This document shows positions 1 to 15,000 of a stretch of 64,000 nt of DNA, one piece after another. This DNA is from Antedon mediterranea. Taxonomy: Eukaryota > Echinodermata > Crinoidea > Comatulida > Antedonidae. The notes beneath the pieces are model-generated. The model saw only the letters and a program-made list of their open reading frames with translations, was not told the origin of the DNA and ran no database searches. The position numbers and the translations under genes were made by a program. The stretch's first letter is position 1, and every line of letters begins with the position of its first letter. The stretch is taken from NCBI RefSeq assembly GCF_964355755.1, contig NC_092675.1:7228312-7292311 (forward strand), written 5' to 3'.

Positions 1-69
1 TGATACTCAGAAGGATCAGAATACTGACTACAGCAATGATTACTTCTGTACTTGAGCCACCATCATCAT
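1..69 (-). CDS. tie: tie exon 15 (partial): juxtamembrane linker and start of transmembrane helix
   Basis: The exon encodes residues 834-856 and runs off the window edge. It starts with an acidic/Gly/Ser linker (DDDGGSSTE), followed by VIIAVVSILILLSI, the first 14 residues of a hydrophobic membrane-spanning helix. The acceptor is TTTTTTTTGCAG. This shows the protein is a type I membrane protein. The juxtamembrane and kinase exons should follow to the left. Confidence 0.87.
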
Positions 70-3000
70 CTGCAAAAAAAACAAATGTTAATTAACGTTA
101 ATTAACTGAAGTTTGTTTGAGGGCTAACTCTATTGTTGTATTCGATTCTGAAACCTCTGTGCTCAACAGAAAATCTTTTTTATTTGATTAGCAAATGTTA
201 ATTAACGTTAATTAACTGAAGTTTGTTTGAGGGCTAACTCAATTGTTGTATTCGATTCTGAAACCTCTGTGCTTAACAGAAAAGGTTTTTTCATGTGATT
301 AGCAAATGTTAATTAACGGAAGTTTGTTTGTTGAGTGCTAACCTGTTCATTGAGTAATATAGATTAAAATTGTCCAAATTGAACATACAATCAAAATTAG
401 AATCATTATACTTATATTCATCAGTTATGTTTTAAAATTCAGTAACAAATTAAAAATTGTTACTGAATTTTAAAACATTTCATAAGTAGGTTAGTTTTTG
501 ATATAAAGAATCAAGCTTCACAGTCAAGTTTGCAAATGCATTACATTTTGAAGATGACACTTATTTAGGCTACTGAATAAAGAGCTGTAGACTAATTAAT
601 TAGAGTTTACATCTTCATGAAATTGCATGCATAAGATGCTTAAAAGAATGCAAAACAATATAATATATTCTAAAATTGTGTTTTAAGTTTTTATGATAAA
701 TGCTGGCAATAATCTTACAAATTTGGTATTTTGAGTTAAAAGCCAAGTTTGTGCGGTTTAATCTATACATAGCTATGTATTACTTTCTATGCATTTCAAT
801 TTTTAATCTATTCATTTTATATAACTTTACTTTATGTACACACATTTCATTTCAATAAATAAATAGTAAATATATCTGATAAATTCTATAATTTGGCACA
901 TTAAAACAAACCTTTTTTTTATGTATATATAAAGGCATACAGAAACTCAGTGATATACTGAAAGTGAATGAATTAATTATAAATGGTAAAGATGAGGAAA
1001 TCTGTGAGAATGACAAAAAAGCCACCCTAACCGAGATTCTAACCCAGAAGCTTCTGCTTGATATGCAAAAATCTGACTAGACCATTTAGTTCGAATCCGA
1101 TTTGAACCATATTTTTTATCACCTTGTTTATTATTCTATTATTTACGATTTTTACATATATTTTTTGTATTAGCAATTTTAATGTATTTTAATTATAATT
1201 TACATTTTCTAATTTGGTGAGCCACGTGGTTTCACTTTGGTTATTTGGATTTTGAACTCTTTTTTCCCCCTTTTTTTTCTGAAGAAATAAATGAAATGAA
1301 ACAACTCTTTACCATTGGTATGGTACAGCAAAGCAGCCAAAGAATTTTTATTTTCTGTACCTGAATTACTTTCACAAATCTTGTTTTATATGCTAATGAT
1401 TACAAGCTGATTGTATATATAAACAAAATTAATTCAAATAAATGATATAATGTACTATTGTGAAACTATCAAATTGCATGTTGAAAATAAACTGTCTAAT
1501 GCAAAATTAAATATGCCAAGTATATGGTAACACATTTGCTAAATTGTTATTACAAATTGATTTGGTTTGAGGGCAGTTAACTGCAGATTATTTGAAAGGT
1601 AACATTTTTTTTTTCAAAGGAGCATAGCTTTTTTGAAAACTCAAAATATATTCTAAAAATGTGTGAAAGTTTCTATGATATTAATTGGCAATAATGTTAC
1701 TAATTTGATGATATTTTTAATTAAAAGCCAAGATAATGCTGTTTATTGACTTTCTATGCATTTGACTTTTGAATCTATTATTAATTTTATGTACAGACAT
1801 ATAACCTTTGACTTTAATATTTGGTCATCTCTCTTTGACTTTCTGGCATTTCTTGCCTCCATGCAAAAGTGTGCAGTAACCTTGTTTATAAAATGAGATC
1901 ATTATCAATAAAATTAGGGAATTAATTATATTAACAAAAGTTCACAATACAATCATTTAGTATTGTGTAGCAAACAGTCAAGAGTAAAAGACAAAAAACC
2001 ACTCAAAATAATCACCTGTTGGAAATCCAAGATGTCTTCTAATCACAAAATAAATAAAAAAATTGGTATGTGAAATAATTGGCAAAATGTTGAAAATGGA
2101 GACGGTTCTTGATATACAATGTGTATAATAGGCAATTCCATGATACAGTGTTACATGTTTATGTCTATATCATAGTATTAAAATGTCACATGTGATACTA
2201 CCATATTTAACCTAACCTTAAAAATAATAACAGTACATTGTATAAAATTAACAACACACACATAATGGTGTATGACACAAAAAACTTGTAGATACTGCCT
2301 AGTAATGCCATTGACAGTCTGGTGGAGAATGACAGTGTAAGAAGCAGTGGTACAAACATTTTAGGAATACTGTTTCTAAGGGAAAACAATGGTACTTTTT
2401 ATTATGGAAAAGTTAGAAAAGCAATAAATACAATATCATATTGATTGATTGATTCATTCATTGATTGATATTCATATTACAAGGTGATAAATACACAATT
2501 AGTAAAAGGAAATTTACAGCTATGCTATTATAATTTAGCATAACTTTGCACAAACAATGGGTGTGATTGCTTTGAAATGTTTGTTTTAATAGTGATGCTA
2601 ACTAGTTTTAGTATCAAATTAGATTTAGTTATTTTCTGTGTTCATCTGGGAAAAAAAAACAATTAAGGTATCAAAACAATAAACAATACCACTATTGTAT
2701 GTATTCCTAACATCCTATTTCACTTGAATTCTTATCAAGGTAAGTGTCGGAAGTTTGAAAATGACTCTAAATCACTCAACATCACAAATATTGTATTATT
2801 ACCTGTACTTTGACTGCTTTCAGCTTGTATAGAAGCACTCCAGTTTCCAGGCCCAGCACCATTAACAACTCTAGCCTGTTTAAATAAAAGAAGAAATATA
2901 ACTAAACTAGTGTTAACTTAAATTAGTTTCTATTAGATTAGAGTCTACAATTTAAAACTAATTTGAAGTAATGTTTTGTTCCATTACATAGATACAGTAA

Positions 3001-6000
3001 GTCTGTTTGAGTAACTTTAGCTATTAAACAGATTACATAAGTAATAAACCCCACACTTCTTTTTCTTGAATATTTTCTGCAGAAACTATTTATGCATATA
3101 AGTGTAGATGTTTTCTCGATGGTACTGTACTTTGTGAAATCAATGAATGACTGATTACTACTGTATGCAGTTGTAGTATTCCCTGTGTTGTGCCAGACTT
3201 TTAAAGGTTTTCCCAGATTGCTTCCAAGCATTGGTTTCATGGTTTCATAATGGTTGTAGTGCACTCTCTAGATGGGATGTTAGGTTATTGATCCTTATTA
3301 TTAGGTTATCATGCATATAACCTCTTGATTCTATCAGAATCTTTATTTATTCTTTCCTTAGCACTATTCGTCCGTCAATTATCTTGGCATCAGTTTCATC
3401 TAGCTAAGTCAATTTTTCAGAGTATATTCCTTATGGACAGGAATCGATGTGGTTATGTTTTCACGGTGCGCAATCAAACATTACGCGGTCTACGCGCGAT
3501 TTAACCAAATTTGGTACTCATAAATTTCAGGTCATATTTCATCATATGGCAATACAATTACGTGCGTAGCGCATATAACGCATGCGTACGCTCGCTTAAA
3601 ATTTTCAAAATTGTCAAAATTTATTTTCGATGAAATTAGAGTACGTTTCAGGCAATTTTAAGCGTTTAAAAAATTGCCATGAGTGCGCAAATTTGTGCAC
3701 GTGCACTGCGCTTTAAACGTTAATGCGCACTATTTTTGTCCGATTTATGTTATACAACCTTTCTTTAATAATATCATCATATTTTATTCACTTTTCAACG
3801 CTAAATTGCGTTATACGAGCACATCAAAAGTGACAGGCTACACATGTGTAAGTTAACAAAATGGTGAAAATATGCTAAATTTTAGAATTAATATAGATCG
3901 TCAGAATGCTCGGGAATACCTATTTTTTATTTCATTTTCTTGAAGTGTATGTATCATATGTATGATTTATTATGAAATTAAGAGAACAAAAGTTGATAAA
4001 GTCATCATTAATTGCATATTAAATTTAAAAAAATTAATTTCGACAAACAAATTATGACATTTTCTTAGGCCAAAATAACAAACTTAACATTAACTTTCTT
4101 CCTTCAAAAGTTCAATATTAAAGTTAAAAGTATATAGTTTGACAGTGCATCATTTTTTTTACATTTTTAAAGATGTCATCATAGTAAAAAATTATAATTC
4201 ATTGCGGTATGTAATAATCTATTTGCACCAAAGTGGTTACTGCATAGTAAATACACGGAGGAATCTTTCTACCACTTTTAGTCAGTTGTGTATGGCTCGA
4301 TGGTCTGTGCTCGTGTCTATGGCACTCAAGGTACCGAGATCGAGTCTCACCTTGGGAAACGAAATAATTATCCGTATTGTTTGTTATTTATTTATTTATT
4401 ATATTCATTTTTGGTGTATAAATTATACACATAATTTATAATGAAATCTATATAAAATGTCTTCATTACTTATGTAACAATGTGGTTTATGACATTATAT
4501 GCAGAGGGATCTTTGATCGGATTGTGATACCGGCTATTGTATTTCCGTTAGCAAGATCCTATAATATATTAAAATAATTAAAGAATCTGAGAAAATCAAT
4601 CAATCAATCAATCAATATATGTTTTAAAAATTATCTTTATTTAAATCAATGCATATGCCTATAATTCGTCATAGTGACGAATTAAATCTAGTTGATTATA
4701 GCAGAAGGCATACAGGTATATTAATCATCATCAGCAGCATGATAGAACCAGTGTCCTGTATTAATAGTATACACCTTTTACACCAAAAGTAAAACTCTGA
4801 AGACACTCTGGAGTTGACACCCTGGTGTTTTGGTGTGAAAGGTAAAATCAAACAACTCCGCAGTTCAAAACACCAAGGTTGAACAACTAAATGTTCTCCG
4901 AAGGGCGAACTGTATCGACACATCAGGAGGGTCAGTGTGAACGGTACCAACATCAACTCTTGGGGTTTCAGGTCAAAAGGTCAGCCTCACACAATCAATC
5001 ATTGCATTAGTTTTATTTCAAAATACTTTAAATATTTGTAAAAAATATATAGCTGGTCTAAACAATAATAAATAGTATAAGCAAAATATAAAATTATTTT
5101 GAAAATAATTATTAATCTAAAAATAGGCAGAAAAAGGCCGTGCTCTTTTTCTGCCTTAATATATGGTTATACGTTGCATGGGCAAGAATAATAAAAGCGC
5201 ACTCAAAATAAGAACAAATTGTATCAAGAATAAAATTTGGAACTACTGTATTTACAGCGGCCATTGATTTTGTTATACACCATCCCTTCACTTTGAAATA
5301 TATTTAAGCTAAAGAATGAAAGCAATATACTGGATACGGAACTTTAGACTTTACTTTTGACTGTTCAGACTTTAAAATAGAAGACGCTAAAGAAAAATTG
5401 TGCTGTCTAAATTAGGCCTAGATGATGACTGCAAACACTAATTTATAACTAAAGTATAAAATGGGTGTTTTTTTGTGGTGTATTAATTATTTTTGATACT
5501 GGGAACCTACACTGACGTCAAATGGATGGCAGAGGACAGGGATGATTGGAGGGTCATGATTGCCAACCTTCGGTCATAATCAAATGAAAAACACATTGCT
5601 GCGGAAACACGAATTATTAATTTGTTTTCATGTTCAACGTGTGTATCAACCAACCATTTGGAATTGTTTTGTTTGTGTGTGTTTTTTTTTTCATTTACAT
5701 TTTTTTATTTGAATGGTTTTGATATTTTGCAAATTTCTTTTTGTGTGGGAGATTTGTTACCTATTTGCTACTTTTGTTATGTATTTAAATTTGTGCTATA
5801 GCACACAAATTTAATTACTTCATTTTCTGCCTTAATGGGATGATTAAGTATAATAAGGTGCAATACTGTGCTGTGTGCGCATCAGAAAGTGCATGAGAGG
5901 TGCAGTCAGTAATCAGTCTGTTATAGAATTAAGATGTGAACAGTATTGAAATAATAAAACAGACTTTAAAATCAATAGAAAAAGTGCACACACTACTGAA

Positions 6001-9000
6001 ATTAGATAATGCGCTCGGACACAAACTTTTATATCTGATATCTTGTGGAAACACGACTTTGGAATAATTTTATTTATGTGTGTGTTTTTTTGTTATTCTT
6101 TTTTTTTATTTTCATTTTTTTTTATTTCAATGGTTTTTTATAAATTGCTATTTTTTAGCGTGAGGTTTGGTATCTTTTTTGCTACTTTTCTAATTACATT
6201 GAGGTTTATACTTTTTTCTTTATGCATTGATACTTGAACATATCGCGGATTTGAACTCGCACCTACTAAGCATTAGTTTCAATGGCCACGGCTTTTTACT
6301 TACTTAGGGTTTACTTAGGTGATATACTGGACGCAGGACTAAAGTCCTCTATAATCCAGATCCAATTGGTCCAATCCTGGTATTTTGAATCCTTAACTTG
6401 TGATCGTATATTACTGGTTGATTCCGCCAGAATTTGTCAAGACTATTTTTAAAACTGTTTATTGAGGTTGCTGTCACAACATGTTCTGGTAGTGCATTCC
6501 AATTATCGGTTATACGGTTACTAAAGGAACATATCCTTTTATCCAAATGGGAAACTCTCTTAGCTAGCTTAAAAGAGCGCCGCCGTGTTCTATTAGATAC
6601 ATTTAGTTTTAGGAAATCAGATACTGATTTATCATAATAGCCATTTAGAATTTTGAAAGTTTCATTCATGTCATTACGACATCTTCTATAGACCAAAGTA
6701 GGCAGTTTTAAAGCTCTTAATCTTTCTGCATAATTAAGCCCCTTAAGATTAGGGATTAATCGTGTAGCTCTACGTTGAACCCTTTCTAGAAGATATATAT
6801 GTTTCTCTAAATTTGGACACCACACAGAAACACTATATTCCAAATGGGGTCTAACTATAGCTTTATACAAAAAAAGTAGAGCCAAACCGTGATTTACAAA
6901 ATACATTCTGTTCCGCGGAGGATAGATGTAATTTATTAAAACTTCAACGGCGCGATCAGTCGATACGGTTGACTACAGACTGTTTTTTTGGCTGCCCGGC
7001 ATGGTATTTGTAGATCCAGCCATGGCGGTACACAGCAGAGAAGGTTGCGTAGTTTATACAGTGATGTAACATGGTCGCTGAGACGTCAGATTACTGCTAT
7101 TTTTTGCCCTTTTTTAGTGTTTATCCTTAAAATTCAGGAAAGTGACATAGCCTATCGTTTGCGACCCCTCAATAAACAACAGTGTGTTAAATGTGAGCAT
7201 GTACCGTTCAGTGGTTTTGGAGGATATACGTAAAATACGCAAAAAATTTTGTAGCATTAATATATAGATTATTGATTAAAAATGTAGACAAACAAATATA
7301 GGGCGGTACAGTATTTACAATTTTATTTCAAAACACTGGTATTGCTAGATTGGTGTGAATGGCTCCAGAGTTCTCGACATTTTGAATGGTCACAAACCCT
7401 GTGGTGTCTCAGGAGATCACTGCAGAGTTTTGGTGTGAAAGGGGTATATGACATAATTGTGAATACTTACACTGACTTCATAATCTCCTGTTTCTACAAC
7501 TACTATCTTGTAGTCTTCAATATTGTCTTCATGTTCAAATGTTCGATTCAACCATTCATCACCAGACTTGTATCGCACATTATATTTAACTATTTTTCCA
7601 TAGAGATTGCGGCTAACTGAAGAAGACAGCTTTATAGAAACTTTGAGGTATGAACTTTCATGAGTTGCTTCGACTTCTGGAGCTGGAGGTTCTAAAAGGT
7701 GATACAAGTTCATGCAATACAAAATAAAATAAATTAAAAAAATATGGAACAGAATAATCTTACTATAAATAGTACAACAAATTTAGCCTCAGGCTGCTTG
7801 AAAATAAAAAAGGCCCTTTTAAATTAGTAATAGTAACTTTGACTTATATGTCACTTTAAATTATATAATACATGAGCATAGTGCCACCAGAACTCAAGAA
7901 GGGGAAAATAAATAAACAATGTCTTTGACATTAAAAATTTGCTGCGTAATTCACATTTTAAGAATTTGTAGTTAAAAAGTTTAGGGAGGAATACTGTATA
8001 TGATTATAAAAAAATAAGATTTTATATTCATCACATTAAACGCAACATTAGTATAGACATTTAAAAGAAAACTTACTTTCCTCAGGTGAATATTCAATTA
8101 TAATTCTTGGTTCACCAAGAGAGTCTATGTTTTTTGCTGTTACAGAGATTGTGTACTCTGTGTATGTTTCCAGATCCTCTAATGTATATGTTGTTTCTGC
8201 TGTTTCTGAAGATACAGATGATAACGACTCATCTGATGTTCTATAGGAAATCATATACACTTCAACACCAGTGGAACATTTTGCCTCATCATTCTAAGAA
8301 ATAAAATTGATAAAATCTGCAGATTTTTATAATAAAAGATATATACCACTCTTTCTAATTCATAGCATCTGATTGGTTAATATAAAAATAAAAAACAATT
8401 TTTTTTTTGCACATGTCTGCATTCTAGTCCTACGTCATTGCAATGTAGGTACATGTACGCAGCAATATACTGATATGTCCCCCTCCGCAGATGATTAGGT
8501 TTACCCTGGTCCGCTTTCTAACAACAATGGCTGAGTGAAAAAAATACCTGGTTTAAATTTGCAGATAAAACAGATACAATACAAAGAAATCACCCTACTG
8601 TACTACCTTATGAACATGTAATATGGTACAGTAACTGATTAAAAAAAATTATTTTATAGCAATGAATAAAGCAACAATATGATTGTATGTTTGATGGAAA
8701 CAGCAATGTCATGAAAGATAATTAATGCCACAACTTCAGACTAGGCTAGCGTACGTTGTTCGTACGTTACTGTTGTTTACCAGCTAAGGCCTACAAAACT
8801 AAAGGCCGTCCATGAGATGACATTCACTGCGACCTACTTAGGTAGTGCATTGTTTCTCTCTTTTTATCATAAATTACCATAAAATATACATCTAAGACAA
8901 GGAATAACATGGTTTAATGTTTTTAAAGTAGATATGCATTATTTTTTACAAAACGTAAAAAATTAATCTTTAAAAATATAAATATACCATTAGAGGTGTC

Positions 9001-12000
9001 CATGAAAGTTTAATCTTCTTTGGTTTTTCAGTGTTTATATTTGTATCAACTAGTGGTGAAGATGGTTCTGAAAGAGCAACAACAACCTACAGTAAGTATT
9101 AATAATTAATATAAAGTCTGTAATTTATAAAATTAAGTCATAAAATAAAATATAGTAGTGTCGCCAACTTGATAACAGTATGAACAAAAATAATTGTCTA
9201 AAGTAATCAAACTTGTAGCATTTTGCAATGATGATGAGATGATAATGGTTTCACTAATTACAGTATAAAATGGAAACAAAACGGAAAGTCAGACTAAAAA
9301 ATTCTATTCATTTCTTTATAGTATTAACTTCCAACAAAATAAATAAAGTGTTTTTCCTACTTTCAACCCTTTAACATTTTAGAAAAACTATTGGTGTACA
9401 GTTTCTTTTTATTTCTGCAAATTCTTTGTCTGAATATCATTAAGGGCAGCAGTTAAAAAGAAAATGAAATATTTCTCATTACAATAGTTTCATTTATTAA
9501 TGAAACATTGACTTAAAGAGGGAACATATTTGGAATGTAATTTAAATTTGATAGCTGCGTAATTATTTAGTAATTATTTTTCTTTCTTTATTCCTATTTT
9601 TTTAAACAAGATCACTTTTTGATAATGATTGAATAATAATATAATAGACCATTAAGATAAACATTCATAAGATTAACAGTTAACATTTCAGTTACCTCCA
9701 CAAAGTGTTACTGCATATGCACTTTGACTTCCCAGTGGACCTTTACCTCCTCCACCCTCCCTTACAGCTGCTACAGCAAAGGAATAATCCTGTTCATAAT
9801 CTAAACCAGTAACTGTCGCTGAAGTTTGACTGACTTGTGGTATTTCAATCCAAGTGGTGTCATAGTAAGACACAACATATCCAACAATAGGCCCATCACC
9901 AGAATCAACTTGTTCTGGATCCCACTCAGGCCATTTCAATTCCACTGATGAGCTTGTGACTGATGTCACACTTGGTGTTCCGGTATATTTCGGTAAACCT
10001 AGAAAAAAAAATTGTATGACAATCTTTCATTTGCCCCTTTTTTATAATCCTATAATCTGTATTACAAAATTGATTTGCTACGACCTATTGCCTTGGCTTG
10101 TGTTCTAAACTTGATGTTACTAATGTTGTTGCTGTAATGTTAATTTTTTTTAGTGTCATATGTATGTAATGCTCTTACTGTTTCTATGATTGTTAAGTTC
10201 AAGACTAATATACAAGAAAAAATCTTACAACTGCTACATAATACAAAGAAACAATAGATAAAAGTCAATCTCTACTACAAACAATGAATGTTCATGAGTT
10301 GAATGAGAAGAAAACTTTTATAAAGTTGATCAGTCTATTCTTAATTCATGATTGAATGTCATATCAAGAGTGAAGTATAGATTAGTTAACTGTGACAACA
10401 GTTTTCCAAAACTTTCATTTTTGTTTTATATCACAAATACTGTTAAAAAATATACCTTTATTCAATTAATGCTGGTTCTATATTTAATCAAAATATCAAA
10501 GGCTGTAATATGCTGTTTGAAAAGGAGGCGCTCAAATTTGAGTTATAGAGTAGAGCAGTTTATTAACGATGTACACAACTGGTTGAATTTTTATCACGCA
10601 TTATTAGGCTATGTGTTACAATTACATACAATTCTCAAATTGTTTTAAATAGCAACAATAGTGTTGAAAAGAATAATACCTGGCATGTGATATAAAACCA
10701 TCTAGTAAACTGATAAATTTAAATGTGTTATTAAAATTAATGAAATAAAAAATCCTTACTAAACAGATCAACTGTATGGGTACGAGATGTTATGAAAGGA
10801 TCCTTTGAAATACTAAATGTGTACACAGTTCCTGTATTTGCTACTGTCGAAAATGAGACCGTGGTGTTTGTTGTTGATTCTACACGTCCAGTTTCAGCAA
10901 CTGATTCAGAATCAGCTTGCAGAGCAATATTCACATCTGTGATATCCCCAAAAACAGTACATTGAAAAGTTGTTGTTTGTCCTGGATTTACTTTAACATT
11001 GCTTGTTGAAACGATTCCTAAGAAAATATAAGATGAGATATAATAGAGTTGAGGCATATTTAATTTAATAAGGAAGAAATATCTTACCTTCAAATAATTT
11101 CTTTGATATAATTTGAAACAAATAAATGAAATTAAATTGTAATTGAATAATATTAAAATTGATATGTGTCAATTTCCATAATATTTATTATGCTGCATAG
11201 CTGAATGAATGTTAAGTTTTCAAATATAAAATATCTTTTTAAAAATAATTCATTTAATGCACTTTATTTATTCACTCTGCTCAATTTTGATGATCTTGAG
11301 TTCAATGACATCTAATAACAAATTACAGTAAAGAAACTAAACATTTAAAACAGAAGATTGGGTTTGTGAAGTAAAAGTTTAAAAAAAAAAGCAATTACCT
11401 GTAGTACAAGAGTTTGGCAACCAGTCTGCATTGCATCCACCATCACATCCAGTTTCATGATGACAAGAATTTGAATCACAGTTGCAAGTCAATTCACACA
11501 TGTTGCCATATGTTCGTGATGCACATTCTATAAATTTATTGAAAAAAAAATGCTTATACAGTATTCTAAGTAATTCTTTCTCAGGTGGTCCGTAATTCAA
11601 AAAGTACTTTCAAAGATCTATGACTAAATGGTTTTACAAATATTTGTTCTGATATTATTCTTAATTGCAGAAAAAAATACTTTTATATTTTATTAGAATG
11701 TTTTACAATTATTTTCATAATGTTAATGGTCAGGTAGATTTGTACTAGTGATTTAATCAATTCCAAAAATAATAATATTGTTTTTGCAATAAATCTAAAT
11801 TAATTAAATTTTGTATGCAGTTGCCAGATATTGTAATCAGATAATGGTTAAGCTGCTCCTTAAGGTCAACTCACATAGCTTCATACAACAAGGCCTGAAA
11901 AGTCGTCTCGTCGGGAGAACATGTTTAATGTTCTCCCGACGACCTAAAAACTATGCTCGTCTCATCTGAATTTAACTCAGACAGCACTGACGAGTCATAA

Positions 12001-15000
12001 AGATTTGTTATGCCTCATTGTACAATGCTGTCTGGTCTTTAGGCTCTATTATACACCTGTCTTTGACATTAGTAGAGATCAAACTCTCTTATTGTATAGA
12101 TAAAATGAAAAAAATGTCACAATTTTATACTTACCTTCACAATATGCGTTACTATATGTAAGGTATCCTTCAGCGCATTCTCCATTACTACAAGTACCAT
12201 CCGCCTTATCACAGGCAACATTGTCCTTACAATGGCAAATGGAAGTACAGTCACCACCAAAGTAACCAACTGGACAGACATCAGGAACTGTAAACAGGAA
12301 GAAACTAGATCTTAAAATTCCTAGATTAGCAACATCTGGTAATATGTATGATTTTTAGAAAAAAAATAAAAAAATATCTGAAAAATAATAAAGATCAGTT
12401 ATGCCTGAAAAAAAATATTAACATGTAATTAGAATTGTGTAACTAAAGAAATCTCTTGCTGTGCTGCGACACCAGTATTGTGGTAATTGTCCTTGTTATA
12501 CATCATCCAGTAATTTGGAAAAGAGACGTTGTGTACATTAACACTGACATAACATTTTCTAAAATAGTCACAAAACACCCTCTCACATAAATATAATATA
12601 TATATATATATATAATACTAATAATATATACTTGCTCCTTATAAATTTATTTTATTTCTATCAACACAATCCGAAATTTACTCATTATTTATTCTATATA
12701 ATAATCATAACACTATATAATTTGCACTAAAATAGTATAGTAAGTGACCATGAATACAGGACTCTGGATCAGATCTAAACACATTTTTATTATTAGTTTT
12801 TAACTCATTTGTTTATTATTTATATTTTTAAAAAATAATTTATCTATGACTGCTTTTATGATTTGGGTAAATCCTGGGCAGCCCAAATATACACCACCTC
12901 ACGATGTGGCCTAAACGTAATGAACCACAACCAATGGCTTATGAAATTTAGTAAATGAAATGTCGGAGCCAAGTGTAAACACACTGGACCCAAAAATAAA
13001 TTCGGACTCCGTACCTGAAACCGTAAATTAGATCTACATTTATGATCAATTCAAATTCTTGTATACAGTGCATCTATGTAAATATGAGGAGAGTCTTAGT
13101 TTGATATACTTTCAAAATTCTCATGGATTTTCTAATCTACCGTTACATGTTGTTTCATTTTTAGTCTCAATTTACTATACTGTACCTTGACAATTAGTTC
13201 CAGACCATCCAGCAGCACATCCAGCAGATGTACACACTCCAGTATACTGGTTACATCCTCCAGAGTTGCAGTGACATTCTTGACTACAACCTGCTCCAAA
13301 TTTTCCAGTTGTACAGTCTAAAGGTTTAATTTTATTTAATATCATTTGTTGTGGAATAATAAATTATATCATCATCGTTTCACCTTTAACAAGATGATTT
13401 ATCTTGATGATATAAGAACTAAAATTTGTATTGTTTTCTTAAACATAAAATTCATATGCGTAAATCTTATTTTTCAGAGGCAAGTTTTATCTATTGAAAT
13501 GCAGTATTAAAGTACCTGTTAAACATTTGAGACCAGTATAGCCAGTTATACAGTCACATCCATATGGATCAGAAAGGCAGATTTGTGTACCCTGGCATTG
13601 GGCTTTATTATCGCTCTTGAATGTACATCGAGCTTCACAATTAAGTCCAAAACGATTGCCACCACATGCTGAATAAAAAGAAACATTTATCAACAAAAAT
13701 GACTGTAGCAAATATTAAAAAACAACTGAACATGCTCCATATTTGGTTTCAACAATAATAATAACAAATGTCTTCCAACACTTCGTCTGTCAAAATATCT
13801 GGTTCCATTTCTGTAGTATTAGACTACGAATTTTGGAACTTTGGTATCTAAAACTTTTGGAAGATTTTGTTTTCTTGCTAAAATAACTAACTAGAACTGA
13901 TAGACTTTACAATAATTTTCTACAAACAAATAAAGTCTAATACTAAGTAAATTATTCATTTTGGTAATTCATAAAAATTATAAATTATTATTAATTCATT
14001 CTAATATATGCATAAAGATTTTTTAATTTTGAAGTTGAATTTTCGTACGGTACTTACTATTCATACAGTTGTCTCCACTAAAACCAGGAGGACAAATACA
14101 GCCACCCGTCTTATCATCACATACACCACCATTGTAACAATTATTACAAACACCTGTACATCGAGGACCCCAACGACCAGATACGCATCCTATATATTAA
14201 AAGTGGTTCATTATGTGTTTTATTTATTATTAATTTATATCATTATGTCTCACTAAAAGACATGTCTGACAGACAATTTGACTATTTTTTTTCTTTAAAT
14301 TACACCTTTTTAAAGTGACTTTAAATGGCATATTCAATTAGGGACAATAAGGAAAATATAACTGTGTGATAAATGTGACTGTTTTTTATATTATTTTCTT
14401 AATAATTATAACTCACAAATGACCTGAATAATATGAACAATCAAAAAAGTGACTTGGATGGGCTCCCATTAATTGTAGAATATTGAGTGACTGAAAAACA
14501 AAACTCTTGCAGAGCCTATAGTCTTTGATATTCGATTCACAATTGATGCAGATGTATAATTGATTAAAAGCCAACTCTAGAATTAACAGTGTGTGTAATT
14601 AAACAAATTAAAGAATGTTTTGTTATGTTTACGGATAGTCTTAATTTAAATAGAAAAGTAAAACATTTAAACATTATTTCCCATTAAATTCATAACATGT
14701 AATATGGACTACCAAAAAGCTACTGAACTCACCTCTAACTATCAGTTCAATGAATGAATGTTGGAATTGATTTCTTTCAGTATCAAAATGAAGTTCATAC
14801 ATTCCAGCATTTTCAAGTTCAATATTTTCAAATGTTATGCTTGATTGATCAGAAAGGTCCTGGTAGTTATCTAGCCTACCACCATCCTTTCTCCAGATTA
14901 GTACTTTGTCAGGATTACTTAGTACATCAAATGATACAATGACCGTATCTCCTACTGAAGCTGTGATACTTGTTTTCTCATTTGTTGGTATTATATTGGC

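Noticed and set aside
7342-7620. Plus-strand ORF over tie exon 13
   Set aside because: Antisense shadow of a well-supported FN3 exon.
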